NCBI GenBank assembly: GCA_041398825.1
Contig: JAWKTX010000003.1
Coordinates: 124,001 to 188,000, forward strand
From: Planctomycetaceae bacterium
Lineage (GTDB): Bacteria; Planctomycetota; Planctomycetia; Planctomycetales; Planctomycetaceae
DNA length: 64,000 bases
Reading direction: 5' to 3'
Shown here: positions 43,975 through 52,855 of the stretch, piece by piece
How positions within the stretch are numbered: position 1 is the first letter of the stretch
How the letters are laid out: each line of letters starts with the position of its first letter
The notes under the pieces: generated by a model
What the model saw: the letters and a program-made list of their open reading frames with translations, nothing else
Told to the model about the DNA's origin: nothing
Databases searched by the model: none
Program-made: the position numbers and the translations under genes

Positions 43975-44100
43975 AGAATTCTCGGCGGAGATGCGGGAGC
44001 TTCAGAAGACCTGGACAATCCCACAGATCCTGCAGCCAGAGTTTCCGTGGATGACCGTTCGGAAATGCACTGTGCAAAGAAGCTGTCGACGGACCCAGAG

Positions 44101-45411
44101 CTACATGATTCCACGGGATTTAATAGCCAGATATTCATTGATGAGACGCTCTGTCAAAAGATCGGGTGGTGTGTCGATCAGCAGAACGCCTTCTTCGCGT
44201 AACGATGCCGCTTCGTGGGATTGCCCCGTCAGTATCTGTGCCGCGGCGGCTGTCTGGTAGGCCTCCAGGTCGGTTTCAGGAACGCGGTCCGCCATTGCCC
44301 TCAACCCGACATCCTGCAGCAGAACACACATGGGTAAGTACGGCAATGAACGCACGCGCAGGCTTTCTCCGATGACACGTAACTGAAGTTCGTCCGTCAC
44401 GAAGGTGATCATGATGACAAGGGCTCGTTTGCGCTGCACCATTGTCAGATATTCGACGGCGAGGCTATAGTCGGATGCATGGACAGATGCCTGAATATCG
44501 TATGTGGACCGAAGAATGCTTTGAATCCCCGGCTTTCCACGCACCGGTCGCACAAATCGTTCAATTCGGTTCGAGAAGGCGAGCAGCGCGACATTGTCGC
44601 CTTGTCCCAGTGCGATGTAGCTCAGCATGATGGCGGAATTCAGCGCGCGGTCGAGGTACGAAATCCCATCGGCTTCGTTGCGCATGAAGCGTCCACAGTC
44701 AACCATGATGACGATGTTCTGGTTTCGTTCGACGTTGAATTCACGGCAAATCAGGGTTCGCTGTCGTGCGGTGGCTTTCCAGTCGATGTGACGCACTTCA
44801 TCACCGTAGCGAAATTCTCTCAGCCTTTCGAATTCACGCCCCTGCCCCGGCATGCGAACATTTCGTACGCCAATTTCAGCCAAACGGTTCTGCTGTGCCA
44901 TCAGTTCGTATCGATAGACTGCTCGAATATCCGGATAGACCTGGATTGGCTTGGGTATGGGCCGTTCCTGATGTCTGTGCCAGAGGCGAAGTCGTGTGAG
45001 AAAACGCAGATGAACCGAAGCCAGCTGTGACGCACCGCGTTGATGCGGCAGAATCGAATAAGAGATCCTGTCGTGTGTCCACGGGGCCAGAGTTACGGAT
45101 TGGGGCATTCGTTCCGTTTTGCACAGAGGTCCGGCGTCATCATGGACGGCTATCGTCAGGGTCTGATTTGACTTATTGTGGAGAACAAGCGACGCCGGAT
45201 TGCTGGTACCCAGGCTCAGAACATCGGAAATGGCTCGTTCAATTTCGATGTCGCGGGGTGATGGACTGATCAGAAGATCGACACATGCAACGATGGCCAG
45301 AATCATATTGGCGACCAATGCGATGTCCGCAAGATTCTGATTCACACCAGCCAACATCAAAGGTACGCACAGAACGGCCGAGATTGCGATGAAAGCTCGA
45401 GACGGAATCAT
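44101..45411 (-). CDS. DUF58 protein, MoxR partner
   Basis: 436 residues. Two N-terminal transmembrane helices (about 5-22, 26-46) followed by a beta domain and the DUF58 core FERLREFRYGDEVRHIDWKA, then a von Willebrand A-like region (NIVIMVDCGRFMRN carries the start of a MIDAS-type site). DUF58 genes are often encoded next to MoxR AAA+ ATPases, and in some systems the pair acts on envelope or cofactor assembly. This is the last gene of the seven-gene operon; its start overlaps the MoxR stop by 4 bp. Confidence 0.92.
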   Translation of the reverse strand: MIPSRAFIAISAVLCVPLMLAGVNQNLADIALVANMILAIVACVDLLISPSPRDIEIERAISDVLSLGTSNPASLVLHNKSNQTLTIAVHDDAGPLCKTERMPQSVTLAPWTHDRISYSILPHQRGASQLASVHLRFLTRLRLWHRHQERPIPKPIQVYPDIRAVYRYELMAQQNRLAEIGVRNVRMPGQGREFERLREFRYGDEVRHIDWKATARQRTLICREFNVERNQNIVIMVDCGRFMRNEADGISYLDRALNSAIMLSYIALGQGDNVALLAFSNRIERFVRPVRGKPGIQSILRSTYDIQASVHASDYSLAVEYLTMVQRKRALVIMITFVTDELQLRVIGESLRVRSLPYLPMCVLLQDVGLRAMADRVPETDLEAYQTAAAAQILTGQSHEAASLREEGVLLIDTPPDLLTERLINEYLAIKSRGIM

Positions 45412-46367
45412 GACCGAGGAGCCTCAACGCTTTCGAGGATCCCGGCAATGGTTTCGTCTGGAGTGCTGCCTTCGATTTCTGCTTCCGGACGCAGTCGCAA
45501 GCGGTGCCGTAACACCCACGGAACCAGTTCTTTGATATCGTCGGGAGTAACGAAGTCGCGCCCGCGGCATGCCGCCAGAGTTCGAGACGCGACAACAAGA
45601 TTCACGCCCGCTCGAGGGCTGGGCCCGACAGTGACTGAGCCCCAGGTGCGAGCAGCATTCAGGATGTCGACAATGTATTGAAGCAACCGGGGCTCAATGA
45701 TGACGCTTTTGACGGTTTCCTGGATCTCCAGGACGTGCTGAGCTGTCATTATGGGCTTGAGGTTGAAATCTTCGAGGTGTCTGGGATCCCGCCCTGCCGC
45801 GTAATGTTCAAGAATTCCCACTTCGTCGGCCGTCGGTGGGTAGTCAACAAGAAGCTTAAACATGAAGCGGTCAACCTGAGCTTCCGGCAAAGGATAAGTG
45901 CCTTCATGCTCGATTGGATTCTGCGTAGCGATCACGAGAAACGGCCGGTCCAGGATGTGCGTGTGACCATCGACGGTGACCTGCCGCTCCTGCATGACTT
46001 CCAGCAGAGCAGCCTGTGTTTTGGGCGGCGAACGATTGATCTCGTCGCTGAGCAGGATGTTTGTAAATACGGGCCCCTGATTGAAGTGGAACGCCTGTTC
46101 TTTCATATCGTAAATGCTGTGCCCAGTCAGATCCGACGGCATCATGTCGGGCGTGAACTGAACACGTCGGAAGTGACACGAGACCGTTTTCGACAGGATG
46201 TTGACCAAAAGCGTCTTGCCGAGGCCGGGTGGCCCCTCGATCAATACGCTGCCTTCTGCGAAAAGCGCGACCAGAACACCCTCAATCAATTCCACCTGTC
46301 CGACAAGCACAGTACCAATCTGCTCGAGTGCCTGATCGAATGACTGTTTTACCTGATGAAGTTCCAT
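45408..46367 (-). CDS. MoxR-family AAA+ ATPase
   Basis: 319 residues. Walker A is GPPGLGKTLL (from G45), Walker B LLSDEINRSP, sensor 1 VIATQNPIEHEGTYPLPEAQ, and the arginine-finger VDRFMFKL block, all of the MoxR type. MoxR proteins are chaperone-like AAA+ ATPases that activate or assemble partner complexes, usually with a VWA/DUF58 protein. It directly follows the DUF4350 gene (1 bp apart) and overlaps DUF58 by 4 bp. Cytoplasmic; hexamer by family precedent. Confidence 0.95.
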   Translation of the reverse strand: MELHQVKQSFDQALEQIGTVLVGQVELIEGVLVALFAEGSVLIEGPPGLGKTLLVNILSKTVSCHFRRVQFTPDMMPSDLTGHSIYDMKEQAFHFNQGPVFTNILLSDEINRSPPKTQAALLEVMQERQVTVDGHTHILDRPFLVIATQNPIEHEGTYPLPEAQVDRFMFKLLVDYPPTADEVGILEHYAAGRDPRHLEDFNLKPIMTAQHVLEIQETVKSVIIEPRLLQYIVDILNAARTWGSVTVGPSPRAGVNLVVASRTLAACRGRDFVTPDDIKELVPWVLRHRLRLRPEAEIEGSTPDETIAGILESVEAPRS

Positions 46368-47885
46368 TTATTTCTTTCGTGTTTTTTCCTGGTAAGAAAG
46401 CTTGTTGTGAAGCGTCGCCAGCCATCGCAGTGAGGTTGCTGCCACCGCTGGGCTGACCTGGCCCGAAGATGCTATCTGTTCGGCCCTTCTGATCTGGTCG
46501 CGGACCTGTTCAACTGGCAGCCCCGACCGCTGAGCGATTGCGTCGTAATCTTCCAGTCGAACCATTCCACCAAATCGGCGTCGAAGCTGGCTGCGAATAT
46601 ACTCCAGGTAACCCCGGACGACTCCGCCACCATCATTGAGTTGTGAATACAGTGTTCCGGTTGATTCGGCTGCGTCGGTCAGTGAACGGCGGCGGTGATC
46701 CGAAACGGCAGTTGCCGGGCCAAATCGGTGAAAACCGAACCAGAGCGACAAAAGACACAGGACCACCAGCTGCAGGGTTCCTATTCGCATTGCCGGACTG
46801 AACAGGACTCCTGTTTGCTGGTAGGCATTGCTCGCGTTCAGATACTCATTCACGATAACAACGCACGGTTCAGAACGTTCAGCAACTTGTTTCTTGTAAA
46901 GGTACTCCACCAGACGCACGGCAAGGTTAGCTGATTCCGGAAACAGCATACTGCGGTTTGAAAAAATATCCGGGCTGGATGTCACCAGCACTCCGCCGCG
47001 ACCAACGTTCCAGAATGCCACCTCAACGGCGTCGTCTGATGTGACGAGCGGCTCCGCATGGTATTCGGTAGGCAATCGCAGGGTTGAACGCGATCGCCAC
47101 GTGACCGATCCCTGTGTGATAACCGAACTCGCGCTTGTTTCCTTTGTGACAACCTGATTTCCCAATTCTTCTGCGGTCAGGTCTTTATCGCCGCCGATCG
47201 GCCCCAGGCCAGTTTCGGATCGATCTGATCTGTCAACAATCTGCTTCATGGGGTTGCTTAAGTCCGAGGCCGGCTCTGAACCTGCTTTTGTATCAATTGC
47301 TGCGGATGTGGGCGGGATTGAGGCGGCATTGTCTTCCGCGTTGTTCACGTCGGTCTGTTTGACATCGCCTTCAGGCATTTCAGCAGGAAGTGCAGTTGGA
47401 TTCGCTGTGGAATCCTCCAATGGAACATTCCCCTGGCTTTGCTCTTTCGAACTACCAGAGCTGGTGGTTGGTGCAGCGGCTGTCGTTACGACGGGGGAAA
47501 ACCATGTACTCGAGTTAATCTCAATCCCAAGGGATGGGATTTCGCACGCATTGTTTTCCATGGCTGGTGCAAAGAGCAGATAGCCACCATTCCTGACATA
47601 CGCGAGAAGTTCCCGCTCTTCGACTTCTGTCGGGTATCGTTCAGGCGACACCAGCAGCAGTACAGAATGATTATTGGCGGGAATCAGTGAGTCTACGTCA
47701 CGCTCGACATAGGGAAAGAGTGCTGAAAGGGTCTTGTACAGCCCCAGCTTGCCGTTGATTGAGTTACTGTAAGAATCCGCCGAAGATCCTTTCTCGCCAG
47801 GCAGCCACCAGAATTGAAGGATGACCAGGAAAGCGATTGAGAGACCCCAGAAGATGTCAGACCGCTTCAGCTTGCTCTTCTTCAC
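46368..47885 (-). CDS. DUF4350 membrane protein
   Basis: 505 residues. An N-terminal helix (about 12-30), an extracytoplasmic part with the DUF4350 pattern (SINGKLGLYKTLSALFPYVE, LLLVSPERYPTEVEERELLAYV, GGYLLFAPAM), a long Ser/Pro/Asp-rich stretch that is probably unstructured (about 150-270), then GRGGVLVTSSPDIFSNRS and a second helix near 365-383 with a cytoplasmic helical tail. DUF4350 proteins commonly sit in MoxR-DUF58 operons. Its start lies inside the last 29 bp of the DUF4129 gene. Confidence 0.85.
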   Translation of the reverse strand: MKKSKLKRSDIFWGLSIAFLVILQFWWLPGEKGSSADSYSNSINGKLGLYKTLSALFPYVERDVDSLIPANNHSVLLLVSPERYPTEVEERELLAYVRNGGYLLFAPAMENNACEIPSLGIEINSSTWFSPVVTTAAAPTTSSGSSKEQSQGNVPLEDSTANPTALPAEMPEGDVKQTDVNNAEDNAASIPPTSAAIDTKAGSEPASDLSNPMKQIVDRSDRSETGLGPIGGDKDLTAEELGNQVVTKETSASSVITQGSVTWRSRSTLRLPTEYHAEPLVTSDDAVEVAFWNVGRGGVLVTSSPDIFSNRSMLFPESANLAVRLVEYLYKKQVAERSEPCVVIVNEYLNASNAYQQTGVLFSPAMRIGTLQLVVLCLLSLWFGFHRFGPATAVSDHRRRSLTDAAESTGTLYSQLNDGGGVVRGYLEYIRSQLRRRFGGMVRLEDYDAIAQRSGLPVEQVRDQIRRAEQIASSGQVSPAVAATSLRWLATLHNKLSYQEKTRKK

Positions 47886-48879
47886 GGAAAGCTCCTTTGA
47901 ATGCGTTCAGACATTTTTCGAAAGATTCCCGTGTCGCCTCACGGCGTCCGAAGTAAATCTTTTCAAACTCCAGTGCAGTGATCGCAAAGGCGTCTCGTTT
48001 CCCGCGACGACGCCAAACGGATCGAACGTAGTCGCGATTCGTGAGCCCTTTGCGGTACCGAATCAACCCCGACCGTTCGATCCAGCTCATTGATCCCAGA
48101 AGCAACTCGCGAATCGCTGCGCGAAAGTTGCCCTCGGCAGCAAACTGCACTGCGCGTCCTTCGTAGGTCGCCGCCGCGAGCTCACCGGGCGGCTTACTTA
48201 AGTTTGCCAGATCTTCCTCTCCGTCAATGATCAATCCTCCGGTCTCTGTCTTGCGTTTGTCCATCGATTTCACGACCATCGCGACAATCACTGCCAGTAT
48301 GAAAAGAATGGCTGCAATCGCCAGCAGCGTAAATGCCTGCGACAGCAGTCCGGCTCCTGCGCCAAGAGCTCCGTTGACGGGCACGCCCGGGTTGTTGTTG
48401 CGAGTAGAACTTCTGAAGCCAATCGAACGAATGATCCAGGTGAAGAAATCACCGATGGCATCAAACACCGAACGAATACCATCCAGAACCCACTGTTGCA
48501 CATCATTCAGAAATCCAATGTCATTCTCAACCAGTTCAGGCGGATCCATCCGTTCCAGGATGCGGCTTCGAACTGATCGAAATTCATTTTCCTGCATGAC
48601 ACTCTGTGCTGCATCCTGAATCTGTGCATCACTGAAGACCGAGTCCTGCACCAATGATGAGCTCAGGGCTGGTGACGAAGCCATCGCAATCGGCCTTGAT
48701 CGCAGTGAGGATTCGATCGTCGGTTGCCCGTGTACCGAACCACCAGACAGCGAGATCAGGACCAGCAGCGCTGTGCGGGCGACCCAACAACGGAGGCCTG
48801 AAAGCAAAGGGAGTTCAATCTTCCATGACCCATTGCGATGATGATTCGTTTCGGGCACTGCAGCGAGCGTGGGCATCAT
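47857..48879 (-). CDS. DUF4129-domain membrane protein
   Basis: 340 residues from the ATG at 48879, which overlaps the previous stop as ATGA and has GGAGGA in front; a longer reading is unlikely. A signal-like helix (about 33-48) is followed by a region with two amphipathic stretches, a strong transmembrane helix (about 205-228), and a C-terminal domain with AATYEGRAVQFAAEGNFRAA and RYRKGLTNRDYVRSV, the DUF4129 hallmark. DUF4129 in other proteins is fused to transglutaminase-like domains; here none is seen. Fourth gene of the operon. Confidence 0.85.
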   Translation of the reverse strand: MMPTLAAVPETNHHRNGSWKIELPLLSGLRCWVARTALLVLISLSGGSVHGQPTIESSLRSRPIAMASSPALSSSLVQDSVFSDAQIQDAAQSVMQENEFRSVRSRILERMDPPELVENDIGFLNDVQQWVLDGIRSVFDAIGDFFTWIIRSIGFRSSTRNNNPGVPVNGALGAGAGLLSQAFTLLAIAAILFILAVIVAMVVKSMDKRKTETGGLIIDGEEDLANLSKPPGELAAATYEGRAVQFAAEGNFRAAIRELLLGSMSWIERSGLIRYRKGLTNRDYVRSVWRRRGKRDAFAITALEFEKIYFGRREATRESFEKCLNAFKGAFREEEQAEAV

Positions 48880-49712
48880 GTGAGTTCCTCCAACCGTCGC
48901 GATTCGACGCGGAACTGAAGTTCGATGTCCCAGCATTCGTTTCGAATTCGTTGGTCCAGATAGCAAAAGAACCAGGCCAGCCTCACCAGCGGCAATGGAA
49001 TCCAGATGGCAATGTGCATCACCGTCAGAAACAGGGGACTATCCAGAGCGATTGCCATCATTCGATCGCTGAAGTCGACACGCGGATTTGGCAGTCTTCC
49101 CACAAAAACAGGCATATTGATCAGGGCATTTGAAAGAACGTCTATTGTGATGAACACGCCAAGACTGATCAGTATCCAGACAAATGCCAGCCCGATGACG
49201 TGCGAGAGATTCCGGGAAAAACCGCCGCCCTTGCTGAGCCATGACAGTCGCGATGTGACCTGTGTCAGCGGGGTATGTTCCAGAAGCAGAACTTCCGGCA
49301 TATGTCCCTTCTGTGCTGTCACAATCGCTGCGGGGAAGGCAAAACACATGAACGTGGCAAGTTGAAGGAATCGGTAAAACAGAGATAGAAGTAGGTACCC
49401 TACGATTCGTTTCCGGAAGGATCGCATGGCCTGCCGGATAGAAATGGGCACTCCAAAGACCTGCGGTCCCATTGCCGAAACCAATGCGCCACTGAAGAGG
49501 CTGGAGAAGAACAAAAATACAAACAGCGAAGGAAACAGCATGTTGGGAGAAACGGCAGTCATCCCCCAGACCAGCGCACAGGATGGAATGGCGAACAGAC
49601 TTGTCAGCCGGAACAACGGCGCAGCAAATTCCCGAGTAAAAACGAATGCCAGATCCAGACATCCACCGAGAGTTCTCCGCTCAACAGAAACAATGCAGTC
49701 TTCGACTTTCAT
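48876..49712 (-). CDS. Multi-pass membrane protein of the MoxR/SpoIIM operon
   Basis: 278 residues with about five hydrophobic helices and no named family that I can assign. The tail WFFCYLDQRIRNECWDIELQ is of a kind that often occurs in membrane proteins sitting beside DUF4129 and SpoIIM genes. Both its ends overlap its neighbours by 4 bp (49709-49712 and 48876-48879), so it is an integral part of the operon. Confidence 0.75.
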   Translation of the reverse strand: MKVEDCIVSVERRTLGGCLDLAFVFTREFAAPLFRLTSLFAIPSCALVWGMTAVSPNMLFPSLFVFLFFSSLFSGALVSAMGPQVFGVPISIRQAMRSFRKRIVGYLLLSLFYRFLQLATFMCFAFPAAIVTAQKGHMPEVLLLEHTPLTQVTSRLSWLSKGGGFSRNLSHVIGLAFVWILISLGVFITIDVLSNALINMPVFVGRLPNPRVDFSDRMMAIALDSPLFLTVMHIAIWIPLPLVRLAWFFCYLDQRIRNECWDIELQFRVESRRLEELT

Positions 49713-50713
49713 ACTGTTTCCTCGTCGAACGCAATTGGTGCAGCTCCACGTCCGGTCAATCCCAGGTAGGCGATCACGCCGCCCCAGGCGAATGTCCCCG
49801 CGATATACTTGATGAGAGGGTCGATCGGCATTGGTGAAAAGAATCCTTCAATCATTGCGGCGATCAGCAACATCACACCGGCGCCGAGTGTAATTTCCAG
49901 CGCGTGTTTTCCCCTGTGTCGGATGGAATCCCGCCGGGTTCTTTGTCCGGGCCAGACAATGCTTGTGCCGAGTACGATGCCAGCGGCACCTGATACAACT
50001 ATGGCGGTTAACTCAAACGCTCCATGGGTAATGACAAAACTGGAAAAGTTCAGCCAGGCGTCTCCGCCGTGATGCCAGAGGTAGCCGGTAACCATACCGG
50101 TTGCGATTGCGTTCGAAAGCAGCACCCAGGCAGTGCCAATTCCGAAGAACATGCCAAGTGCGAACGCCTGAAAAGCGATCCCGATATTGTTACGGATGTA
50201 GAATCCGGCCATCATGGATCGCTGTCCCGCATACACCTCGTCAAACTTTGTGTACTTGTCCGTTCCGAAGTCCTCTATCGCTTCGTCTGTGGCTGCCTTT
50301 CCCGCGATCAGTTCGGCCAGGTCCGGACGTTGGTAGCCAATCCACGTGCAAACAACAAAAGGAACGACAAACAGTGCAATTGCTACGAAGAATGCTGTGT
50401 GATAATGCCTCAACAGTTGCGGAAATCGGACTCCCAGAAACCGCGTCACGACCTTGAAGCTCACTGGCTGAGTGCGGTACAGGCAATTGTGCCCCTGGGC
50501 AACAAGGTCATTGAGATAACGTTCGAGTCGCATGCCCCATTCACGAGACTGCACGAGGGACAGGTCATAGCAGATGGATCGGTATAGCCGAGCCAGATCG
50601 CTGACATCACCGCTGCTCCACTTCGATGCGCGAGTCGACTTCAGGTGCAGCAAAAGCTCTTCGAACTTTCGCCAGTCGTTTCGTCGCTGTCGGATAAATC
50701 GTTCGCGAGTCAT
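49709..50713 (-). CDS. Stage II sporulation protein M (SpoIIM/DUF95) family membrane protein
   Basis: 334 residues from the ATG at 50713, in ATGA overlap with the RDD stop. A cytoplasmic N-terminal helix bundle (residues 1-100) is followed by about five or six transmembrane segments; GFYIRNNIGIAFQAFALGMF and SFVITHGAFELTAIVVSGAAG are the DUF95 core with its conserved N, H, E. In Bacillus SpoIIM helps peptidoglycan remodelling during engulfment; non-sporulating bacteria carry the family in MoxR operons with unknown function. Confidence 0.9.
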   Translation of the reverse strand: MTRERFIRQRRNDWRKFEELLLHLKSTRASKWSSGDVSDLARLYRSICYDLSLVQSREWGMRLERYLNDLVAQGHNCLYRTQPVSFKVVTRFLGVRFPQLLRHYHTAFFVAIALFVVPFVVCTWIGYQRPDLAELIAGKAATDEAIEDFGTDKYTKFDEVYAGQRSMMAGFYIRNNIGIAFQAFALGMFFGIGTAWVLLSNAIATGMVTGYLWHHGGDAWLNFSSFVITHGAFELTAIVVSGAAGIVLGTSIVWPGQRTRRDSIRHRGKHALEITLGAGVMLLIAAMIEGFFSPMPIDPLIKYIAGTFAWGGVIAYLGLTGRGAAPIAFDEETV

Positions 50714-51711
50714 TTGGGCAGCCCGGTGGAGTCCGTGTTGGCGTCGCCTCCGGAGCGGAGCACCATTTCTTCTTCCAGCCAATCATCAAGATTGTTCCGC
50801 CGGTCCTCCGCTGATACTGGCGCGGAACGCCGCATACGGCTGGGCCTGACCTCAGCCGTCTGCCTCAAACCCTGGGCCAGAAGACTGGAACGCTGTTCCT
50901 TGTCTTCGGTATCTGAAAACGTCTTCAGGATTCGTCGAAGGAAGAACGTATGCCGATTGGGGACGCGTTCAAAGAAGGTATGCGGATTCGATGGGTCGGG
51001 GGCACCTTCATCCCAGCCAAGTCGGCTGCGCAGAGCCAGACTGAGCGGCCTTGCAATCTCCTCGCGTCGGGCGTCTGAAATCATCCGATCGCCTTCAAAC
51101 AGCCGCTCAATCACCGCCAGTGTACGTTCTGGAACGCTGTACTTTCCCGAGCATTCTGGGCGGGGGATGGGCTCCAGACCATGTGTCAGCCCGGCGGCAC
51201 GGGTAATCCGTTCCCGGTTCTCGTCAATCACCATGGTGTCGAAAACGACATCCCCCAGTCGCTGCAGTCGCCGCGTACACAGCATGCAGAACAATGCCGC
51301 GGTGTAAAGAACGAAAGGCTGAGCATCGGCGGCGAGCAGGAACCCGCGACCAATCGCGCTGGTGGGTGTGACCGGGGTGCCATTGGTGTGCACAACACGC
51401 AGTTTCTGGCTTCGCTTCCCCGGCGTTTGGCCGTTCCAGATAATCTCGAAGAAGCTGCGGTAGAACCAGTCCAGCAGAAAAGCGACCGTCAGGTACATTC
51501 CTATTGCGATCCCAGCCGAGCCAATTCCGAATCGCATAAAGAACCCAAGACATATCATCATAAGAATTGCGACGAGGACTTTAATCAGCATGTCGACCAG
51601 AAACGCTACCGCGCGTTTGCCTGGGCCGGCAATCGTGAATTCGAAGTCCACACCTTCCGGAGTTTCCACAACGACACGAGTGTCAACTCTCTGTTTGCTC
51701 AGGTCGGTCAT
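50710..51711 (-). CDS. RDD-family membrane protein, first gene of the operon
   Basis: 333 residues from the ATG at 51711 (a TTG 13 codons upstream is an alternative). Residues about 28-160 form an RDD domain: PGKRAVAFLVDMLIKVL (the R/D pattern), IIWNGQTPGKRSQKLRVVHT and GRGFLLAADAQPF, with about three transmembrane helices. The remaining 170 residues are soluble and charged. RDD proteins may be ion or substrate transporters; in this operon type RDD is commonly the first member. The operon continues leftward with SpoIIM by 4-bp overlap. Confidence 0.88.
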   Translation of the reverse strand: MTDLSKQRVDTRVVVETPEGVDFEFTIAGPGKRAVAFLVDMLIKVLVAILMMICLGFFMRFGIGSAGIAIGMYLTVAFLLDWFYRSFFEIIWNGQTPGKRSQKLRVVHTNGTPVTPTSAIGRGFLLAADAQPFVLYTAALFCMLCTRRLQRLGDVVFDTMVIDENRERITRAAGLTHGLEPIPRPECSGKYSVPERTLAVIERLFEGDRMISDARREEIARPLSLALRSRLGWDEGAPDPSNPHTFFERVPNRHTFFLRRILKTFSDTEDKEQRSSLLAQGLRQTAEVRPSRMRRSAPVSAEDRRNNLDDWLEEEMVLRSGGDANTDSTGLPK

Positions 51712-51938
51712 AAGGGATTCAATAGTGGTGCTTCCAGGGGCGGCAGACAACGGCTCAAAATGATAAATCAGTAGAAAGAATGCAAACAGCGTGGAACATC
51801 ACATTGTTAAGCAGACGCGGACAGTCGAATACAGACTCCATCAGGAGCAAGTTGATGACTTGAGACGAATCTGCAGACGGCTGTTTGTGAACGATGAGCA
51901 TTCTTTGGCGACGCAGATTGCGTGAACGCAGCGCTGGT

Positions 51939-52736
51939 TCAAACCTCTTCATTCAGTCGAATGATGCTGAAGGCGGCCGAATTGTTATCGGCAAGGATGG
52001 CAATTCGACCTACAGGCGTATCAAACGGGGGAACGACGACAGCCCCCCCGCTTCTCTGCACGGCAGCAGTGACGCTGTCCACGGCATCAACGCGGAAGTA
52101 AACCGACCAGTGCGACGGCGTCTCTTTCCATTCAGACGACATCTGCATGATGCCTCCCATTTGTTCTCCCGTGGAACACCTGATGGTGAAGTATTCGACA
52201 TCGATGTCGCCCTGGAATGGCTCGAATGTCCATCCAAACAATTCACCGTAAAACTGACGGGCTGCCGCGGCATCTCTTGAAATCAGCTCATTCCAGCAGA
52301 CGCTGTTGAGTTCGTTTCGCAACGAAGCGCCGCCGTGAGAACCTTTCTGCCAGACTCCAATGATGCTGCCACCGGGTGATGACAGAAATCCCACCCGTCC
52401 ATGTTCGCCGGCATTCATCGCAGGGCAGGTAATCTTTCCTCCCAGGTTCTCTGCCAGACTCAAAGTTTCATCGACATCATTCACACACACGTAGGAATTC
52501 CAGACGCTCGGCATTCCGGACTTCGCCAGTTCCGGAGCCATCTGAATCAACCCAGCCACTGGCTGGCCGTCTGATTCAAACTGGATATGCGGCAATGTGT
52601 CATCACAGTCATGGTTCAGGTCATGTTGCTGCCACTCGAAAATACGCTTGTAGAACTCGATCGAGGATGGCAGATGTTCGGCAACGAGTTCGACCCACGA
52701 AAACTGTCCGTGGGCAAACGTTTCAATCAGCGGCAT
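51939..52736 (-). CDS. VOC (glyoxalase/bleomycin-resistance) family protein, two domains
   Basis: 265 residues from the ATG at 52736, preceded by GAGGAG. Two copies of the vicinal-oxygen-chelate fold: residues 10-125 (FSWVELVAEHLPSSIEFYKRIFEW, GFLSSPGGSIIGVW) and 135-262 (CWNELISRDAAAARQFYGELFGWTFEP, VGRIAILADNNSAAFSI). The tandem layout is like the ubiquitous 27-kDa 'antigen' VOC proteins. Family members cover glyoxalases, dioxygenases and antibiotic binders; metal ligands are not complete enough to name an activity. Confidence 0.88.
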   Translation of the reverse strand: MPLIETFAHGQFSWVELVAEHLPSSIEFYKRIFEWQQHDLNHDCDDTLPHIQFESDGQPVAGLIQMAPELAKSGMPSVWNSYVCVNDVDETLSLAENLGGKITCPAMNAGEHGRVGFLSSPGGSIIGVWQKGSHGGASLRNELNSVCWNELISRDAAAARQFYGELFGWTFEPFQGDIDVEYFTIRCSTGEQMGGIMQMSSEWKETPSHWSVYFRVDAVDSVTAAVQRSGGAVVVPPFDTPVGRIAILADNNSAAFSIIRLNEEV

Positions 52737-52855
52737 GCGATTTCTCCTCGGCAACCCAGCGGGAGCCTTTGTTCATCCGGAAGTCAACTGTCAGGCAGTG
52801 CCGTGCAGCATCTTACACCAGGCGAAGCTTAATCCGGACAGGGCTGCCGGCAAAA

